The notes: generated by a model from the sequence alone, not told the origin. 64,000 bases of DNA from Paracoccaceae bacterium (GCA_020628545.1 JAHDEX010000007.1:3460-67459), one strand, 5' to 3'. Numbered from the stretch's first letter, positions 35,474 through 44,881 are shown. Translations and numbers: made by a program.

Positions 35474-36847
35474 TCAGCAGTTCGGCACGTTCACCGCAAG
35501 GCCGCCGAGGGCGGTTTCCTTGTATTTCTCGCTCATGTCGGCGCCGGTCTGGCGCATCGTCTCAATCGCCGCATCCAGCGGGACAAAATGGGTGCCATCG
35601 CCGCGTTTGGCAAGCGAGGCCGCCGAAACTGCTTTGATTGCGCCCAAGCCGTTGCGTTCGATGCAGGGGACCTGCACAAGGCCTTTGATCGGGTCGCAGG
35701 TCATCCCCAGATGATGTTCGAGGGCAATCTCTGCGGCGTTTTCGATCTGTTCGGGGGTGCCGTCGAGCACCGCACAGAGACCTGCTGCGGCCATGGCGGC
35801 GGCAGAGCCAACCTCTGCCTGGCACCCGCATTCCGCGCCCGAAATGGAAGCGTTGGTTTTAATGAGCCCGCCGATGGCCGCTGCCGTCAGCAGGAATTCT
35901 GGCACGCGTTTGCTCGTGGCCCCTGGTACATGGTCAAGCCAGTAGCGGATGGTGGCGGGAATAACGCCTGCGGCCCCGTTGGTGGGGGCAGTCACAACCT
36001 GACCCCCGGCGGCGTTTTCTTCGTTCACGGCCATCGCGTAGACCGAAATCCAGTCATTGATCACATGCGGTGCGGGCATGTTGAGGCCATGTTCTTGGGT
36101 CAGGGAAGTGTGGATGCCCTTGGCCCGGCGTTTGACGTTCAGGCCGCCGGGCAGGGTGCCGGTCTCGGACAGGCCCCGGTCAATGCAGTTTTTCATCACA
36201 TACCAAATGCGCATCACGTTACGATCAAGGTCGCTGCCTGGTGCGCGGGCCAGCTCATTCGCGCGTTTCATCGTGGCAATGCTTTTGCCCGAGTTCGCCG
36301 CCATATCGAGCATGTCTTGCGCGGTCTTGAACGGGTAAGGCACGGGTGGGCCGTCGTCTTCAGGCGCGCCTTCCGCCAATTCGTCGGCGGTCAGGACAAA
36401 GCCGCCGCCGATGGAATAATAGGTCTCGGAGATGATCGTGTCGCCCTGCGCGTCTGTGGCGTGCAACTGCAATCCATTGGGATGGCCTGGCAGAGCCGGG
36501 CCATAGTCGAAGGTCAGGTCGTTGGCCGGTGCAAACAGAAGTGTTTCGAACCCGGGAGGTGAGACGGTGCCGGTTTCCTTGACCGACGCGAGGGCGGCTT
36601 CGGCCTTGGCTGCATCATAGTCATCGGTGGTGATCCCTGCGAGTCCGAGGATGACGGCGCGGTCCGTGGCATGGCCCACGCCGGTAAAGGCGAGTGAGCC
36701 GTGCAGAGAGGCTTTCAAGCCTTTGATCTGAAATGGCTGGGCGCGCAGATGATCGAGAAACCGGGAGGCAGCAACCATCGGGCCGATGGTGTGCGACGAT
36801 GACGGCCCGATGCCGATCTTGAACATGTCAAAAACAGAGAGAAACAT
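35474..36847 (-). CDS. sdaA: L-serine ammonia-lyase, single-chain iron-sulfur type
   Basis: A 457-residue enzyme turning L-serine into pyruvate and ammonia. The N-terminal beta domain starts MFLSVFDMFKIGIGPSSSHT, and the alpha domain has APTNGAAGVIPATI and the cluster cysteines in AECGCQAEVGSAAAM and HLGMTCDPIKG. The chain ends NVPNC; in the type II enzymes a C-terminal cysteine folds back onto the 4Fe-4S cluster, so this ending argues for an intact, regulated enzyme. The cluster makes it oxygen-sensitive. It is divergent from rpiA. Confidence 0.96.
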   Translation of the reverse strand: MFLSVFDMFKIGIGPSSSHTIGPMVAASRFLDHLRAQPFQIKGLKASLHGSLAFTGVGHATDRAVILGLAGITTDDYDAAKAEAALASVKETGTVSPPGFETLLFAPANDLTFDYGPALPGHPNGLQLHATDAQGDTIISETYYSIGGGFVLTADELAEGAPEDDGPPVPYPFKTAQDMLDMAANSGKSIATMKRANELARAPGSDLDRNVMRIWYVMKNCIDRGLSETGTLPGGLNVKRRAKGIHTSLTQEHGLNMPAPHVINDWISVYAMAVNEENAAGGQVVTAPTNGAAGVIPATIRYWLDHVPGATSKRVPEFLLTAAAIGGLIKTNASISGAECGCQAEVGSAAAMAAAGLCAVLDGTPEQIENAAEIALEHHLGMTCDPIKGLVQVPCIERNGLGAIKAVSAASLAKRGDGTHFVPLDAAIETMRQTGADMSEKYKETALGGLAVNVPNC

Positions 36848-37036
36848 TGTCTGCGCGTCCTGTGCCCGGCGAAACCTGTGCGTGAACCTGCACGTAGTGC
36901 AATCTGTGTGACAGCCCAAAAACGACCGGTTCAACGCGTTTTTGCCGTCCCGTTTGCAGACAAACCGATAAGCGTTTCCCCGCAGCCAGAATCTGCCTAT
37001 AAGCCAAGGCCATCAGATGGTGTGGAGGCCCCCAAG

Positions 37037-37825
37037 ATGACAACGGATTTGTCGCCGATTGACCGTGCGAAGTTTGTTGCTGCCAAACGTGCAGCGCTGG
37101 AAGTCAAAAGTGGCATGAAAGTGGGGCTCGGCACCGGGTCAACCGCAGCCTGGCTGGTACAGTGCCTGGGCGAGATGGTGCGGGACAAGGGGCTGTCCAT
37201 TCAGGGCGTACCAACCTCCAGCAGGACCGCCGCTTTGGCGAAAAACGTTGGCATTGAGGTGATCTCGCTCGATGAAGCGCAAACGCTCGATCTGACGATT
37301 GATGGGGCCGATGAATTTGATGCGCAGATGAACCTGATCAAAGGCGGCGGCGGCGCGCTGTTGCAGGAAAAGATCGTGGCGACCGCGTCAGAGCGGATGA
37401 TCGTGATTGCCGATGCGGCAAAACGTGTCGATACGCTGGGGGCCTTTCCCTTGCCGATTGAGGTGATCCCTTTTGGTTGGCAAACAACCAAAGCGCTTGT
37501 GGAAGAGACGCTGATCGGGATGGATGTGCTCGGCCGGACGACAAGCCTGCGCATGAACGGGGAGGCGCCGTTCACCACGGATGAAGGCAATTACATCCTC
37601 GACCTGCATCTGAACCGGATCGGGGATGGGCGTCAGTTGAGCCTTGTGCTCAATCAGATCCCCGGTGTCGTCGAGAACGGGTTGTTCATCGACATTTGCG
37701 ATACGGTGATTGTTGGTCATGGCGACGGGCGCGTGCTGGTGACGGACCAAGATAAAGAAGGTGTGGAAGAATCGCGCTTTGACTTTGTTGAGAAAGACAA
37801 CATCTTTGCTGATATGGATGGGTGA
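37037..37825 (+). CDS. rpiA: Ribose-5-phosphate isomerase A
   Basis: A 262-residue enzyme of the pentose phosphate pathway interconverting ribose 5-phosphate and ribulose 5-phosphate. Motifs are complete: MKVGLGTGSTAAWLVQ for phosphate, LTIDGADEFDAQMNLIKGGG with the catalytic Asp and Lys region, and ALLQEKIVA with the active-site Glu. A GGAGG ribosome site 8 bases before the ATG at 37037 fixes the start; the longer upstream frame is not coding-like. Possible terminator downstream at 37867-37896. Divergent from sdaA. Confidence 0.97.
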   Translation: MTTDLSPIDRAKFVAAKRAALEVKSGMKVGLGTGSTAAWLVQCLGEMVRDKGLSIQGVPTSSRTAALAKNVGIEVISLDEAQTLDLTIDGADEFDAQMNLIKGGGGALLQEKIVATASERMIVIADAAKRVDTLGAFPLPIEVIPFGWQTTKALVEETLIGMDVLGRTTSLRMNGEAPFTTDEGNYILDLHLNRIGDGRQLSLVLNQIPGVVENGLFIDICDTVIVGHGDGRVLVTDQDKEGVEESRFDFVEKDNIFADMDG

Positions 37826-37866
37826 GGCGACCGCGTCCGCGTCCCGCTCTTCTCTGACCTGCCAAC

Positions 37867-37896
37867 CGCCCGGTTACACCAATCCGTGACCGGGCG
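37867..37896 (+). terminator. Probable terminator after rpiA
   Basis: An 8-bp CGCCCGGT/ACCGGGCG stem with a 14-base loop that can pair further (CAC/GTG), followed by TTGTTGTTCTTGT. It lies 41 bases after the rpiA stop codon and before gor. Confidence 0.6.
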
Positions 37897-37976
37897 TTGT
37901 TGTTCTTGTCGCACCCGCCTATGTCTGGTCCCCGAAGACGCCCGGCAGCGGTGCGACATTGAAGAAGGACGACCTG

Positions 37977-39332
37977 ATGACGTTTGATTATGACCTTTTT
38001 GTCATTGGTGGTGGCTCTGGCGGTGTGCGGGCCGGACGGGTGGCGGCTCAGACCGGCGCAAAAGTCGCGCTGGCGGAAGAGTTTCGTATGGGTGGGACCT
38101 GTGTGATCCGGGGCTGTGTGCCCAAAAAGCTGATGGTCTTCGCCTCGCATTTTGCCCATGCCAATGATGATGCCTCGGCCTATGGCTGGGATATTTCGGT
38201 TGGGGATTTCTCCTGGTCGGCGTTCACGACCAAGTTGCATGCGGAGCTGGACCGGCTGGAGGGCGTCTATGGGCGCATTCTGGCGAACAATGACGTGGAG
38301 ACCTTTCATCAGCGCGCGACGGTGAAGGACCCGCATACGGTGGTTCTGGCGGATGGGCAGGAGTTCAGCGCAAAGCACATTCTGGTGGCGACGGGTGGGC
38401 ATCCGGTTGTGCCGGATATTCCTGGCAAAGAGCTTGCGATCACCTCGAACGACATTTTCTGGCTGCCGGAGCTGCCGAAGTCGATCCTGATTGTGGGGGG
38501 CGGGTATATCGCGTCCGAATTTGCAGGGATTTTGAACGGTTTGGGTGTGGCGGTCACGCAGGTCTACCGTGGTGAGCAGATCCTGCGGGGCTTTGATGAT
38601 GAAGCGCGGGAGATCATTGCGGCCGGGATGCGCGAGCGGGGTGTTGATCTGCACGTGTGTCAGAACGTGAAGGAGCTGCGCAAGATGGATGATGGAATCG
38701 AAGCGGTGCTGGAAGATGGCACGGCGACGACCTACGGACAGGTGATGTACGCGACCGGGCGCCGGCCCAACACCGGTGGGATGGGGCTTGAAGCCGCGGG
38801 TGTGCAGCTCGACCATGGCGGTGCGGTGGTTGTGGATAAATACAGCCAGACGGCGGTGCCATCGATTTTTGCAATTGGTGATGTCACGAACCGGGTGAAC
38901 CTGACGCCTGTGGCGATCCGGGAGGGGATGGCGTTTGTGGATACTGTCTTTAACGGCACGCCGACGCCGGTGGATCATGCGTTGATCCCGTCAGCGGTGT
39001 TCACGCAGCCCGAGTTCGGGACGGTGGGTCTGACGGAGGCGGAAGCCGCGGCACAGGAGCCGATTGAAGTTTACAGCACCTCGTTCAAGCCGATGAACCA
39101 TGCGTTCGCAGGGCGGGAAGACCGGGTACTGATGAAACTGGTCGTTTCAAAGGCCAATCGGACGGTTCTGGGGGCTCATATTGTCGCGGATGGCGCGGGC
39201 GAGATGATCCAGATGGTGGGAATCGCCGTGAAAATGGGGGCCACGAAGGAAGATTTCGACCGGACGGTTGCAGTTCACCCCACAATGGCCGAAGAACTCG
39301 TGACGATGAAGGCGCCGGTGCGGTCGACGTGA
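37977..39332 (+). CDS. gor: Glutathione-disulfide reductase
   Basis: A 451-residue FAD- and NADPH-dependent enzyme. FAD loop LFVIGGGSGGVRAGRVA is near residue 7, the redox disulfide lies in GGTCVIRGCVPKKLMVFASH, the NADPH site is SILIVGGGYIASEFAGIL, and the second FAD site is SIFAIGDVTNRVNLTPVA. The C-terminal interface has AVHPTMAEELVTM with the catalytic His-Glu pair, as in glutathione reductases. The ATG at 37977 follows AAGGAC. It keeps the glutathione pool reduced in the cytoplasm. Confidence 0.95.
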   Translation: MTFDYDLFVIGGGSGGVRAGRVAAQTGAKVALAEEFRMGGTCVIRGCVPKKLMVFASHFAHANDDASAYGWDISVGDFSWSAFTTKLHAELDRLEGVYGRILANNDVETFHQRATVKDPHTVVLADGQEFSAKHILVATGGHPVVPDIPGKELAITSNDIFWLPELPKSILIVGGGYIASEFAGILNGLGVAVTQVYRGEQILRGFDDEAREIIAAGMRERGVDLHVCQNVKELRKMDDGIEAVLEDGTATTYGQVMYATGRRPNTGGMGLEAAGVQLDHGGAVVVDKYSQTAVPSIFAIGDVTNRVNLTPVAIREGMAFVDTVFNGTPTPVDHALIPSAVFTQPEFGTVGLTEAEAAAQEPIEVYSTSFKPMNHAFAGREDRVLMKLVVSKANRTVLGAHIVADGAGEMIQMVGIAVKMGATKEDFDRTVAVHPTMAEELVTMKAPVRST

Positions 39333-39418
39333 CGCGAGATCAGCTTGATTTTGGGCTGCGAGACCACACATAAGGCGGGACGGTGCGTGGACTGCGCACA
39401 ACTGGAATAGGATGCACG

Positions 39419-40570
39419 ATGGCAGGCAATAACGGTGGCCCGTGGGGCGGCGGTGGCAACAGCGGCTCTGGTAACAATGGGAACGGAAATCGCGGGAACA
39501 ACGGCGGACGCCGACCCGGAAATGATGGGCCGCAGATCCCTGAAATCGACGATCTCGTAAACAAGGGCCGCGAACAGCTGCGCGTGCTGATGGGCGGCAA
39601 TGGCGGTGGCAACCGGACCAGTGGGTCCGGTGGCGGCGGTGGTGGTCCACAGATTACACGCGGCATGGTGGGGCTTGGTGCGGTCGTCGCACTTGGTGCC
39701 TGGCTGCTTTCGTCCTTTTATACCGTGAAGCCGGAAGAACAGTCAGTTGAGCTGATGCTCGGTCGATATTCGCAGACCGGTGGTCCGGGCTTGAACTTTG
39801 CCCCGTGGCCCATTGTCACAAAAGAGATTTTGGCGGTCACAACTGAACGCAACATCGACATCGGCACAAGCCGGGCTGGATCTGACGCAGGTCTGATGCT
39901 GACGGGTGATGAGAACATCGTGGATATCGATTTCCAGGTGGTGTGGAACATCACCGATCCGCAGCAGTATCTGTTCAACCTCGCAAACCCGCCCCAGACG
40001 ATTGAGGCCGTGTCCGAATCCGCGATGCGTGAGATTATCGCGCAGTCTGAGCTTGCGCCGATCCTCAACCGGGACCGTGGTGCGATTGCGGACCGTTTGC
40101 GGGACCTGATCCAATCCACACTGGATAGCTATGACAGTGGCGTGAACATTGTGCGTGTGAACTTCGACAAAGCTGACCCGCCAGAGCCGGTAATCGCGGC
40201 CTTCCGCGCGGTGCAGGACGCCGAACAGGAACGGGACCGGTTGCAGAACGTGGCGGATGCTTATGCCAACCAAGTTGTGGCGGGTGCACGCGGTGAAGCG
40301 GCACAGCTTCTCGAACAAGCCGAAGCGTACCGGTCTCAAGTCGTGAACGAAGCACAGGGTGAGGCGTCTCGTTTCTCAGCCGTTTTGGCGGAGTACGAGA
40401 AAGCACCCGAAGTGACCCGTAAGCGCCTGTACCTTGAAACCATGGAAGAAGTTCTCGGTGGCGTCGATATCATCCTGCTGGATGACAACGCCGGTGGCGG
40501 GCAGGGGGTTGTGCCTTACCTGCCGCTGAATGAACTTCGCCGAACCAACGATGCAGGAGGGTCCAACTGA
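39419..40570 (+). CDS. hflK: FtsH protease regulator HflK
   Basis: A 383-residue inner-membrane protein of the SPFH/band 7 family. The N-terminal 80 residues are a Gly/Asn-rich cytoplasmic tail (NNGGPWGGGGNSGSGNNGNG), followed by one membrane helix (about 83-100) and the periplasmic SPFH domain (YTVKPEEQSVELMLGRYSQT). HflK and HflC form a large cage around FtsH hexamers. Its TGA overlaps the hflC ATG by one base. The ATG at 39419 is preferred to an upstream GTG because of the usual MAGNNGG-type start. Confidence 0.94.
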   Translation: MAGNNGGPWGGGGNSGSGNNGNGNRGNNGGRRPGNDGPQIPEIDDLVNKGREQLRVLMGGNGGGNRTSGSGGGGGGPQITRGMVGLGAVVALGAWLLSSFYTVKPEEQSVELMLGRYSQTGGPGLNFAPWPIVTKEILAVTTERNIDIGTSRAGSDAGLMLTGDENIVDIDFQVVWNITDPQQYLFNLANPPQTIEAVSESAMREIIAQSELAPILNRDRGAIADRLRDLIQSTLDSYDSGVNIVRVNFDKADPPEPVIAAFRAVQDAEQERDRLQNVADAYANQVVAGARGEAAQLLEQAEAYRSQVVNEAQGEASRFSAVLAEYEKAPEVTRKRLYLETMEEVLGGVDIILLDDNAGGGQGVVPYLPLNELRRTNDAGGSN

Positions 40571-41451
40571 TGAGCCGTTCCGCCATTCTTCTTCCCGCAC
40601 TTGCGGTAATTATCCTTGGCATCATGTCGTCCGTGTTCATCGTGGACGAACGCCAGAAAGCGCTTGTTCTGCAATTCGGTCAGATCGTTCGCGTGAAAGA
40701 GGACCCAGGTCTCAGCTTTAAACTGCCGCTTATTCAAGAGGTTGTGCGCTATGACGACCGCATCCTGAGCCGGGATCTTGATCCGCTGGAAGTCACGCCG
40801 TCTGACGACCGTCGTCTGGTGGTTGACGCTTTCGCGCGTTATCGGATCGTTGACGTTGAACGCTTCCGTGAAGCTGTTGGTGGCGGCGGTGAAGAAGCCG
40901 CTGCGCGCCGTCTGGATTCCATCCTGCGCGCTGAAACGCGGGAGGTGCTGGGTTCGGTGTCTTCCAACGACATCCTGTCGACAGACCGTGCCGCACTGAT
41001 GCTGCGCATCCGGAACTCCGCCATTGCCGAAGCAAACGCGCTGGGCTTGCAGGTGGTTGACGTGCGCTTGAAGCGGACTGACTTGCCACCGGAAAACTTG
41101 AACGCGACGTACGAGCGGATGAAAGCAGAGCGGGAACGCGAAGCGGCAGACGAAATTGCCCGTGGTAACGAGGCAGCGCAGCGTGTGCGTGCGGGTGCCG
41201 ACCGGACCGTGGTTGAGCTTGTGTCTGACGCGACTCGTCAGTCCGAGATCACACGCGGTGAGGCTGACGCCGAGCGCAACGCGATCTTCGCGGAGGCCTT
41301 TGGGTCGGACCCGGAATTCTTTGAATTCTACCGCTCCATGACCGCTTATTCGCGAGCGTTGCAGGCTGGAAACTCTTCTATGGTGCTTTCACCGGACAGC
41401 GAGTTCTTCAACTATCTGAAGAGCGATCAGGGTGCGGCTGCCGGCAACTGA
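40570..41451 (+). CDS. hflC: FtsH protease regulator HflC
   Basis: A 293-residue SPFH protein with one N-terminal membrane helix (residues 5-24), then FIVDERQKALVLQFGQIVRV, the periplasmic band 7 domain, and a long charged coiled coil (ERMKAEREREAADEIARGNE). It partners HflK, to which it is translationally coupled. In many proteobacteria a DegP-type gene follows directly; here two leftward genes lie between hflC and the degP-like gene. Confidence 0.95.
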   Translation: MSRSAILLPALAVIILGIMSSVFIVDERQKALVLQFGQIVRVKEDPGLSFKLPLIQEVVRYDDRILSRDLDPLEVTPSDDRRLVVDAFARYRIVDVERFREAVGGGGEEAAARRLDSILRAETREVLGSVSSNDILSTDRAALMLRIRNSAIAEANALGLQVVDVRLKRTDLPPENLNATYERMKAEREREAADEIARGNEAAQRVRAGADRTVVELVSDATRQSEITRGEADAERNAIFAEAFGSDPEFFEFYRSMTAYSRALQAGNSSMVLSPDSEFFNYLKSDQGAAAGN

Positions 41452-41457
41452 AAACGT

Positions 41458-42189
41458 TCAAGCAGATTGCTGCAAAGGCGCTGACGTAATCGTTGGCGCC
41501 TTTAAATTTGCGTGCATGCCACCCATGTCGGCCGGTGCGACGCTGTAGCTGACTTTCATTGCGAGGTCTTTTGAGATCACAGCGTCGAGCGCCAGTTTCA
41601 GGCGTGGTTTTCGCTGGATCGCGCGGCGCAGCTTTGCGACGTCCCAGACGACCATTTCCGTCCCGGCGGGGACGATGGTGGTCGCGGCGCTATTGGCTTC
41701 TAGCAGGTAGGCGACCTCACCCACAAATACCGGACCGGGCATCGGGAAGGCGCTTTGACGCTTCAGGACTTGCGCCGTGCCCGAGATGATGAAGTAGAGC
41801 TTCTCAATTGGTTCCCCCTCGCGACTGATGATTGTTTCTTTGAACAGAACCTGCCGTTGCCCAAGGCGCATCAGCGACCTGAAGTCACCGGGGCGGATGG
41901 GGGTGAAAAGACTATAAAGGTCCTCAGCGGACTTGGGCATGAACATGTTGGCGTTGCGCAGGTAAAGCGCACAAAGCCCGATAATGTTGGTGCCGATCAT
42001 CAGGATGGAGCCATAGATGGCACCCCAAAGCGGCGCATCGCCCACCGTGGCGTAGTATGCGATATAGCAGAATGACCCCACCATCATGACAAGGCGGAGC
42101 ATGACCTGGTTAATGATGAGATACCCGATTGTGTAGAGCGCGCCAGCAATGGCAACCCAGACGTCTGGGGAAAATTCGGTCGTAATCAT
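41458..42189 (-). CDS. Membrane protein with cyclic-nucleotide-binding fold, Popeye-like layout
   Basis: A 243-residue protein. Three membrane helices (about 11-26, 29-48, 53-77) are followed by a cytoplasmic domain of the cNMP-binding fold (90-212): REGEPIEKLYFIISGTAQVL gives the central strands and FVGEVAYLLEANSAATTIV sits where the phosphate-binding cassette should be. The canonical Arg that holds the cyclic phosphate is not present there (SAATT), so ligand binding may differ, as in Popeye-domain proteins, which share the three-helix plus cNMP-fold plan. The gene lies leftward between hflC and the degP-like gene. Function is inferred only from fold. Confidence 0.75.
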   Translation of the reverse strand: MITTEFSPDVWVAIAGALYTIGYLIINQVMLRLVMMVGSFCYIAYYATVGDAPLWGAIYGSILMIGTNIIGLCALYLRNANMFMPKSAEDLYSLFTPIRPGDFRSLMRLGQRQVLFKETIISREGEPIEKLYFIISGTAQVLKRQSAFPMPGPVFVGEVAYLLEANSAATTIVPAGTEMVVWDVAKLRRAIQRKPRLKLALDAVISKDLAMKVSYSVAPADMGGMHANLKAPTITSAPLQQSA

Positions 42190-42270
42190 AATTGTCTTTC
42201 GGAGCGAAACCCAAAATCGGGCGTAGTAATATGCCCGCGACGGTGCGACCGAAGTTGCCGTTGGGTCAAG

Positions 42271-42495
42271 TCAGGTATTCGCCACCATTGCCAAAAAGGC
42301 ATACCGGCCTAATCCGTAGGCATAGAGGCACGCAAATGTGACATTTATCCACTTCAACTGCGGCTCTGTGCGCAGCCAGGCGTAGTATATCCAGATGAGG
42401 CAAAACGGGAGCGAGAAGAGCATCGCGCCAAGCTGCCAGCCTTGCACAACACAGATTGTGCTGCACAGACCCAAGCCGAAGGCGACCCATTTCAT
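42271..42495 (-). CDS. Small hydrophobic membrane protein
   Basis: A 74-residue protein from the ATG at 42495 (MKWVAFGLGLCSTICVVQGW), which has a GGGAG ribosome site six bases upstream; an ATG at 42531 with a weaker site is the alternative. Three hydrophobic stretches are seen (1-17, 19-36, 48-70), with charged RTEPQLKW between. It lies 81 bases upstream of the Popeye-like gene in the same direction and may be co-expressed with it. No family recognised. Confidence 0.6.
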   Translation of the reverse strand: MKWVAFGLGLCSTICVVQGWQLGAMLFSLPFCLIWIYYAWLRTEPQLKWINVTFACLYAYGLGRYAFLAMVANT

Positions 42496-42791
42496 CGGCT
42501 GCTCCCAAGCAGCTAAATCCACCGAACGCATTGTTTTTTTGACTTTCCGAGAGACCAGCGCCGTGGACCCGGCGATCTGATTAACGAAACGTTAGCCTCA
42601 AATTTGCTATAATTCTAGAGCATCTCTGGAACTGATAAAGCCGGATGGGTGTTCAATTGGCACAATCAGAACATCACACGGCCGTGACATGGAAGATTGT
42701 AATAATTGTGTTGTGTCTTTGCTGACCTACATAGAACATCAGGAACAGCGCGCGGCATGGCCGCCGCCACACTCATGAGAGGGAGATACTC

Positions 42792-44291
42792 GTGACATCA
42801 CAAGCAATCGCGATCTCGCAGGAATGGTCGCATCGATCTGGCCAGATGATCAAAGGGTTGTTGACAGCACTGGCGCTCGGGGGCGCGCTCGCCTTGTCGC
42901 AGGCAGCACCTGCTTTCGCCCAAGAGCGACCAGCGACCTTTGCTGATCTGGCCGAGCAAGTGAGCCCGTCGGTGGTGAATATTACCACATCAACACTCGT
43001 CGCCGGACGCACCGGGCCACAGGGCATCGTGCCCGAAGGCTCTCCGTTCGAAGACTTTTTCAATGATCTTGAAGACGATCCACGTGGGGAGCGGCGCCGG
43101 TCGTCGGCCCTTGGGTCCGGCTTTGTGATCTCGGCTGATGGTTTCATCGTCACCAACAATCACGTCATTGAAGGCGCGGATGAGATCCAGATCGAGTTTT
43201 TCCCGGGCGACGGTCAGCCGGAAGAGCTTTTGGTGGCAGAACTTGTCGGCACCGACCCGAACACCGACATTGCGGTGCTGAAGGTTGAATACGACCAGCC
43301 GCTGCAGTTCGTTGAATTTGGCGACAGCAATGGCGTCGGGTCCCGTGTGGGTGACTGGGTCATGGCGATGGGTAACCCGCTGGGGCAGGGCTTCTCTGTT
43401 TCGGCTGGTATCGTGTCCGCCCGCAACCGCGCGCTGCAGGGCACTTATGACGACTACATTCAGACGGATGCTGCGATTAACCGCGGCAACTCTGGTGGTC
43501 CCTTGTTCAACATGGACGGCAACGTGATTGGTGTGAACACCGCGATCCTGTCGCCAAACGGCGGCTCCATCGGGATCGGTTTCGCGATGTCGTCTGAGGT
43601 TGTGACGAACGTTGTCGACCAGTTGATCGAGTTCGGTGAAACGCGCCGCGGTTGGCTGGGTGTCCGCATTCAGGATGTCACACCCGATATGGTCGATGCC
43701 ATCGAAGGTCTGGCGGATGCACGCGGTGCACTGGTCACGGACGTGCCAGCGGGCCCTGCAGAAGATGCAGGCATGGTGTCAGGCGACGTGATTACCGTTT
43801 TTGACGGGATCGAGATCGAGAACACACGTGAGCTGGTGCGGATCGTCGGCAACTCGCCCGTGGGCAAGGAAGTGCCCGTGGTCGTGCTGCGCAATGGTGA
43901 CACGCAGGACCTGACGGTTGTGCTTGGCCGTCGTGAGACCTCTGAGGCGGTCGCTTTCCCGGAAGAGACTGAGGAAGAAGCGGCGCCAGAAGAAACCAAT
44001 CTGCTGGGCCTGACACTGTCGCCGATCACGGAAGAACTGATAGAACAGTTCGCCATTACGGCAGACGAAGGTCTGGTGATCACGGGAATTGATCCCGAAA
44101 GCGAAGCGGCCTCAAAGGGTCTCGTGGAAGGTGATCTGATCACCGAAGCGGGTCAGGAAAAGGTGACCAGCATCGAGGGCTTTGAGACCCGTATCTCGGA
44201 TGCGCGCGATGCTGGGCGGAAGTCTTTGCTGCTCCTCGTCCGTCGCGGTGGTGACCCACGGTTCGTGGCGCTGAGCCTCGAAGAAGAATAG
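42792..44291 (+). CDS. DegP/DegQ-type periplasmic serine protease (Do family)
   Basis: A 499-residue HtrA protease-chaperone. A GTG start at 42792 is supported by GAGAGGGAGA five bases away; a signal peptide ends near PAFAQ (residue 44). The trypsin-like domain has His in VTNNHVIEGADE, Asp in DPNTDIAVLKV and Ser in INRGNSGGPLFNMDG. Two PDZ domains follow (about 280-370 and 395-495), joined by a Glu-rich linker (FPEETEEEAAPEE). DegP-type proteins remove misfolded envelope proteins. The 296-base spacer upstream contains a TATAAT at 42608-42613 but no matching -35 was found. A terminator follows. Confidence 0.94.
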   Translation: MTSQAIAISQEWSHRSGQMIKGLLTALALGGALALSQAAPAFAQERPATFADLAEQVSPSVVNITTSTLVAGRTGPQGIVPEGSPFEDFFNDLEDDPRGERRRSSALGSGFVISADGFIVTNNHVIEGADEIQIEFFPGDGQPEELLVAELVGTDPNTDIAVLKVEYDQPLQFVEFGDSNGVGSRVGDWVMAMGNPLGQGFSVSAGIVSARNRALQGTYDDYIQTDAAINRGNSGGPLFNMDGNVIGVNTAILSPNGGSIGIGFAMSSEVVTNVVDQLIEFGETRRGWLGVRIQDVTPDMVDAIEGLADARGALVTDVPAGPAEDAGMVSGDVITVFDGIEIENTRELVRIVGNSPVGKEVPVVVLRNGDTQDLTVVLGRRETSEAVAFPEETEEEAAPEETNLLGLTLSPITEELIEQFAITADEGLVITGIDPESEAASKGLVEGDLITEAGQEKVTSIEGFETRISDARDAGRKSLLLLVRRGGDPRFVALSLEEE

Positions 44292-44313
44292 CGCTTTCAT
44301 CAGTGCACGATGA

Positions 44314-44339
44314 AAAGGCGGTCCAATTGGGCCGCCTTT
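44314..44339 (+). terminator. Terminator after the DegP-type gene
   Basis: An 11-bp stem (AAAGGCGGTCC/GGGCCGCCTTT, one G-T pair) with an AATT loop, ending in TTTATT. It lies 22 bases after the stop codon. Confidence 0.78.
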
Positions 44340-44425
44340 ATTGCGTGACGTTCTGGGTACGACGTCCGCCCAAGCATGAAACGATCTGACATCCTTTCCG
44401 CATCTCAACTGGAAAGGACACTGAC

Positions 44426-44881
44426 ATGTTTTCAATCAAATCATTCAGCGCGGCAGTATGCGCGCTTTCATTAGCTGCCTGCGCAGGCACCGGCGACATT
44501 GGCGGCCCCGGCGGCGGGGGTGGCGGACAGCCACCGGTCGATCCGTTTGCGCGAACCATCAACTTTGTCAGCGCGGCTGGCCCCCTGGCCATCGATCAGT
44601 CGTTTGCGCCGGGTGCGGGGACACCGGGTGCCTCTCGTGTTTGCTTTCAGAACAACACCGGTGTGACAGCGACGCTTCTTCATAACACGCCCGGCGTAAA
44701 CCCGATGCGTGCACCTGCGGGTGGTCGCAGTTGCGCGAACCATCCTGCGGGCGCGCGTGTTAACTTCACTCTGGTGACCGGGGATTTCATACCAATGCCT
44801 GCGACCCCGGACCGCAACTTCGTCACCAACATGGCACCGTTTCAGAACGGTCTGCTGTCGCTCAACCTGCGGTCAAATTAA
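44426..44881 (+). CDS. Hypothetical lipoprotein, 151 residues
   Basis: The ATG follows TGGAAAGGAC. A lipoprotein signal (MFSIKSFSAAVCALSLAAC) has its lipobox Cys at residue 19, then a Gly-rich tether (GDIGGPGGGGGGQPP). The mature domain of about 105 residues has two further cysteines (RVCFQNNTG and RSCANHPAG), likely a disulfide, and beta-strand character. No family recognised. It is a single gene, convergent with the next. Confidence 0.72.
   Translation: MFSIKSFSAAVCALSLAACAGTGDIGGPGGGGGGQPPVDPFARTINFVSAAGPLAIDQSFAPGAGTPGASRVCFQNNTGVTATLLHNTPGVNPMRAPAGGRSCANHPAGARVNFTLVTGDFIPMPATPDRNFVTNMAPFQNGLLSLNLRSN

Noticed and set aside
36878..37036. N-terminal extension of rpiA
   Set aside because: RpiA begins at 37037 after a GGAGG site; the extra 53 residues have no family counterpart.
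42608..42613. TATAAT as the promoter of the DegP-type gene
   Set aside because: It is a perfect -10 hexamer but no acceptable -35 lies 16-18 bases upstream and it is about 180 bases from the start codon; kept only as a note in the gene entry.
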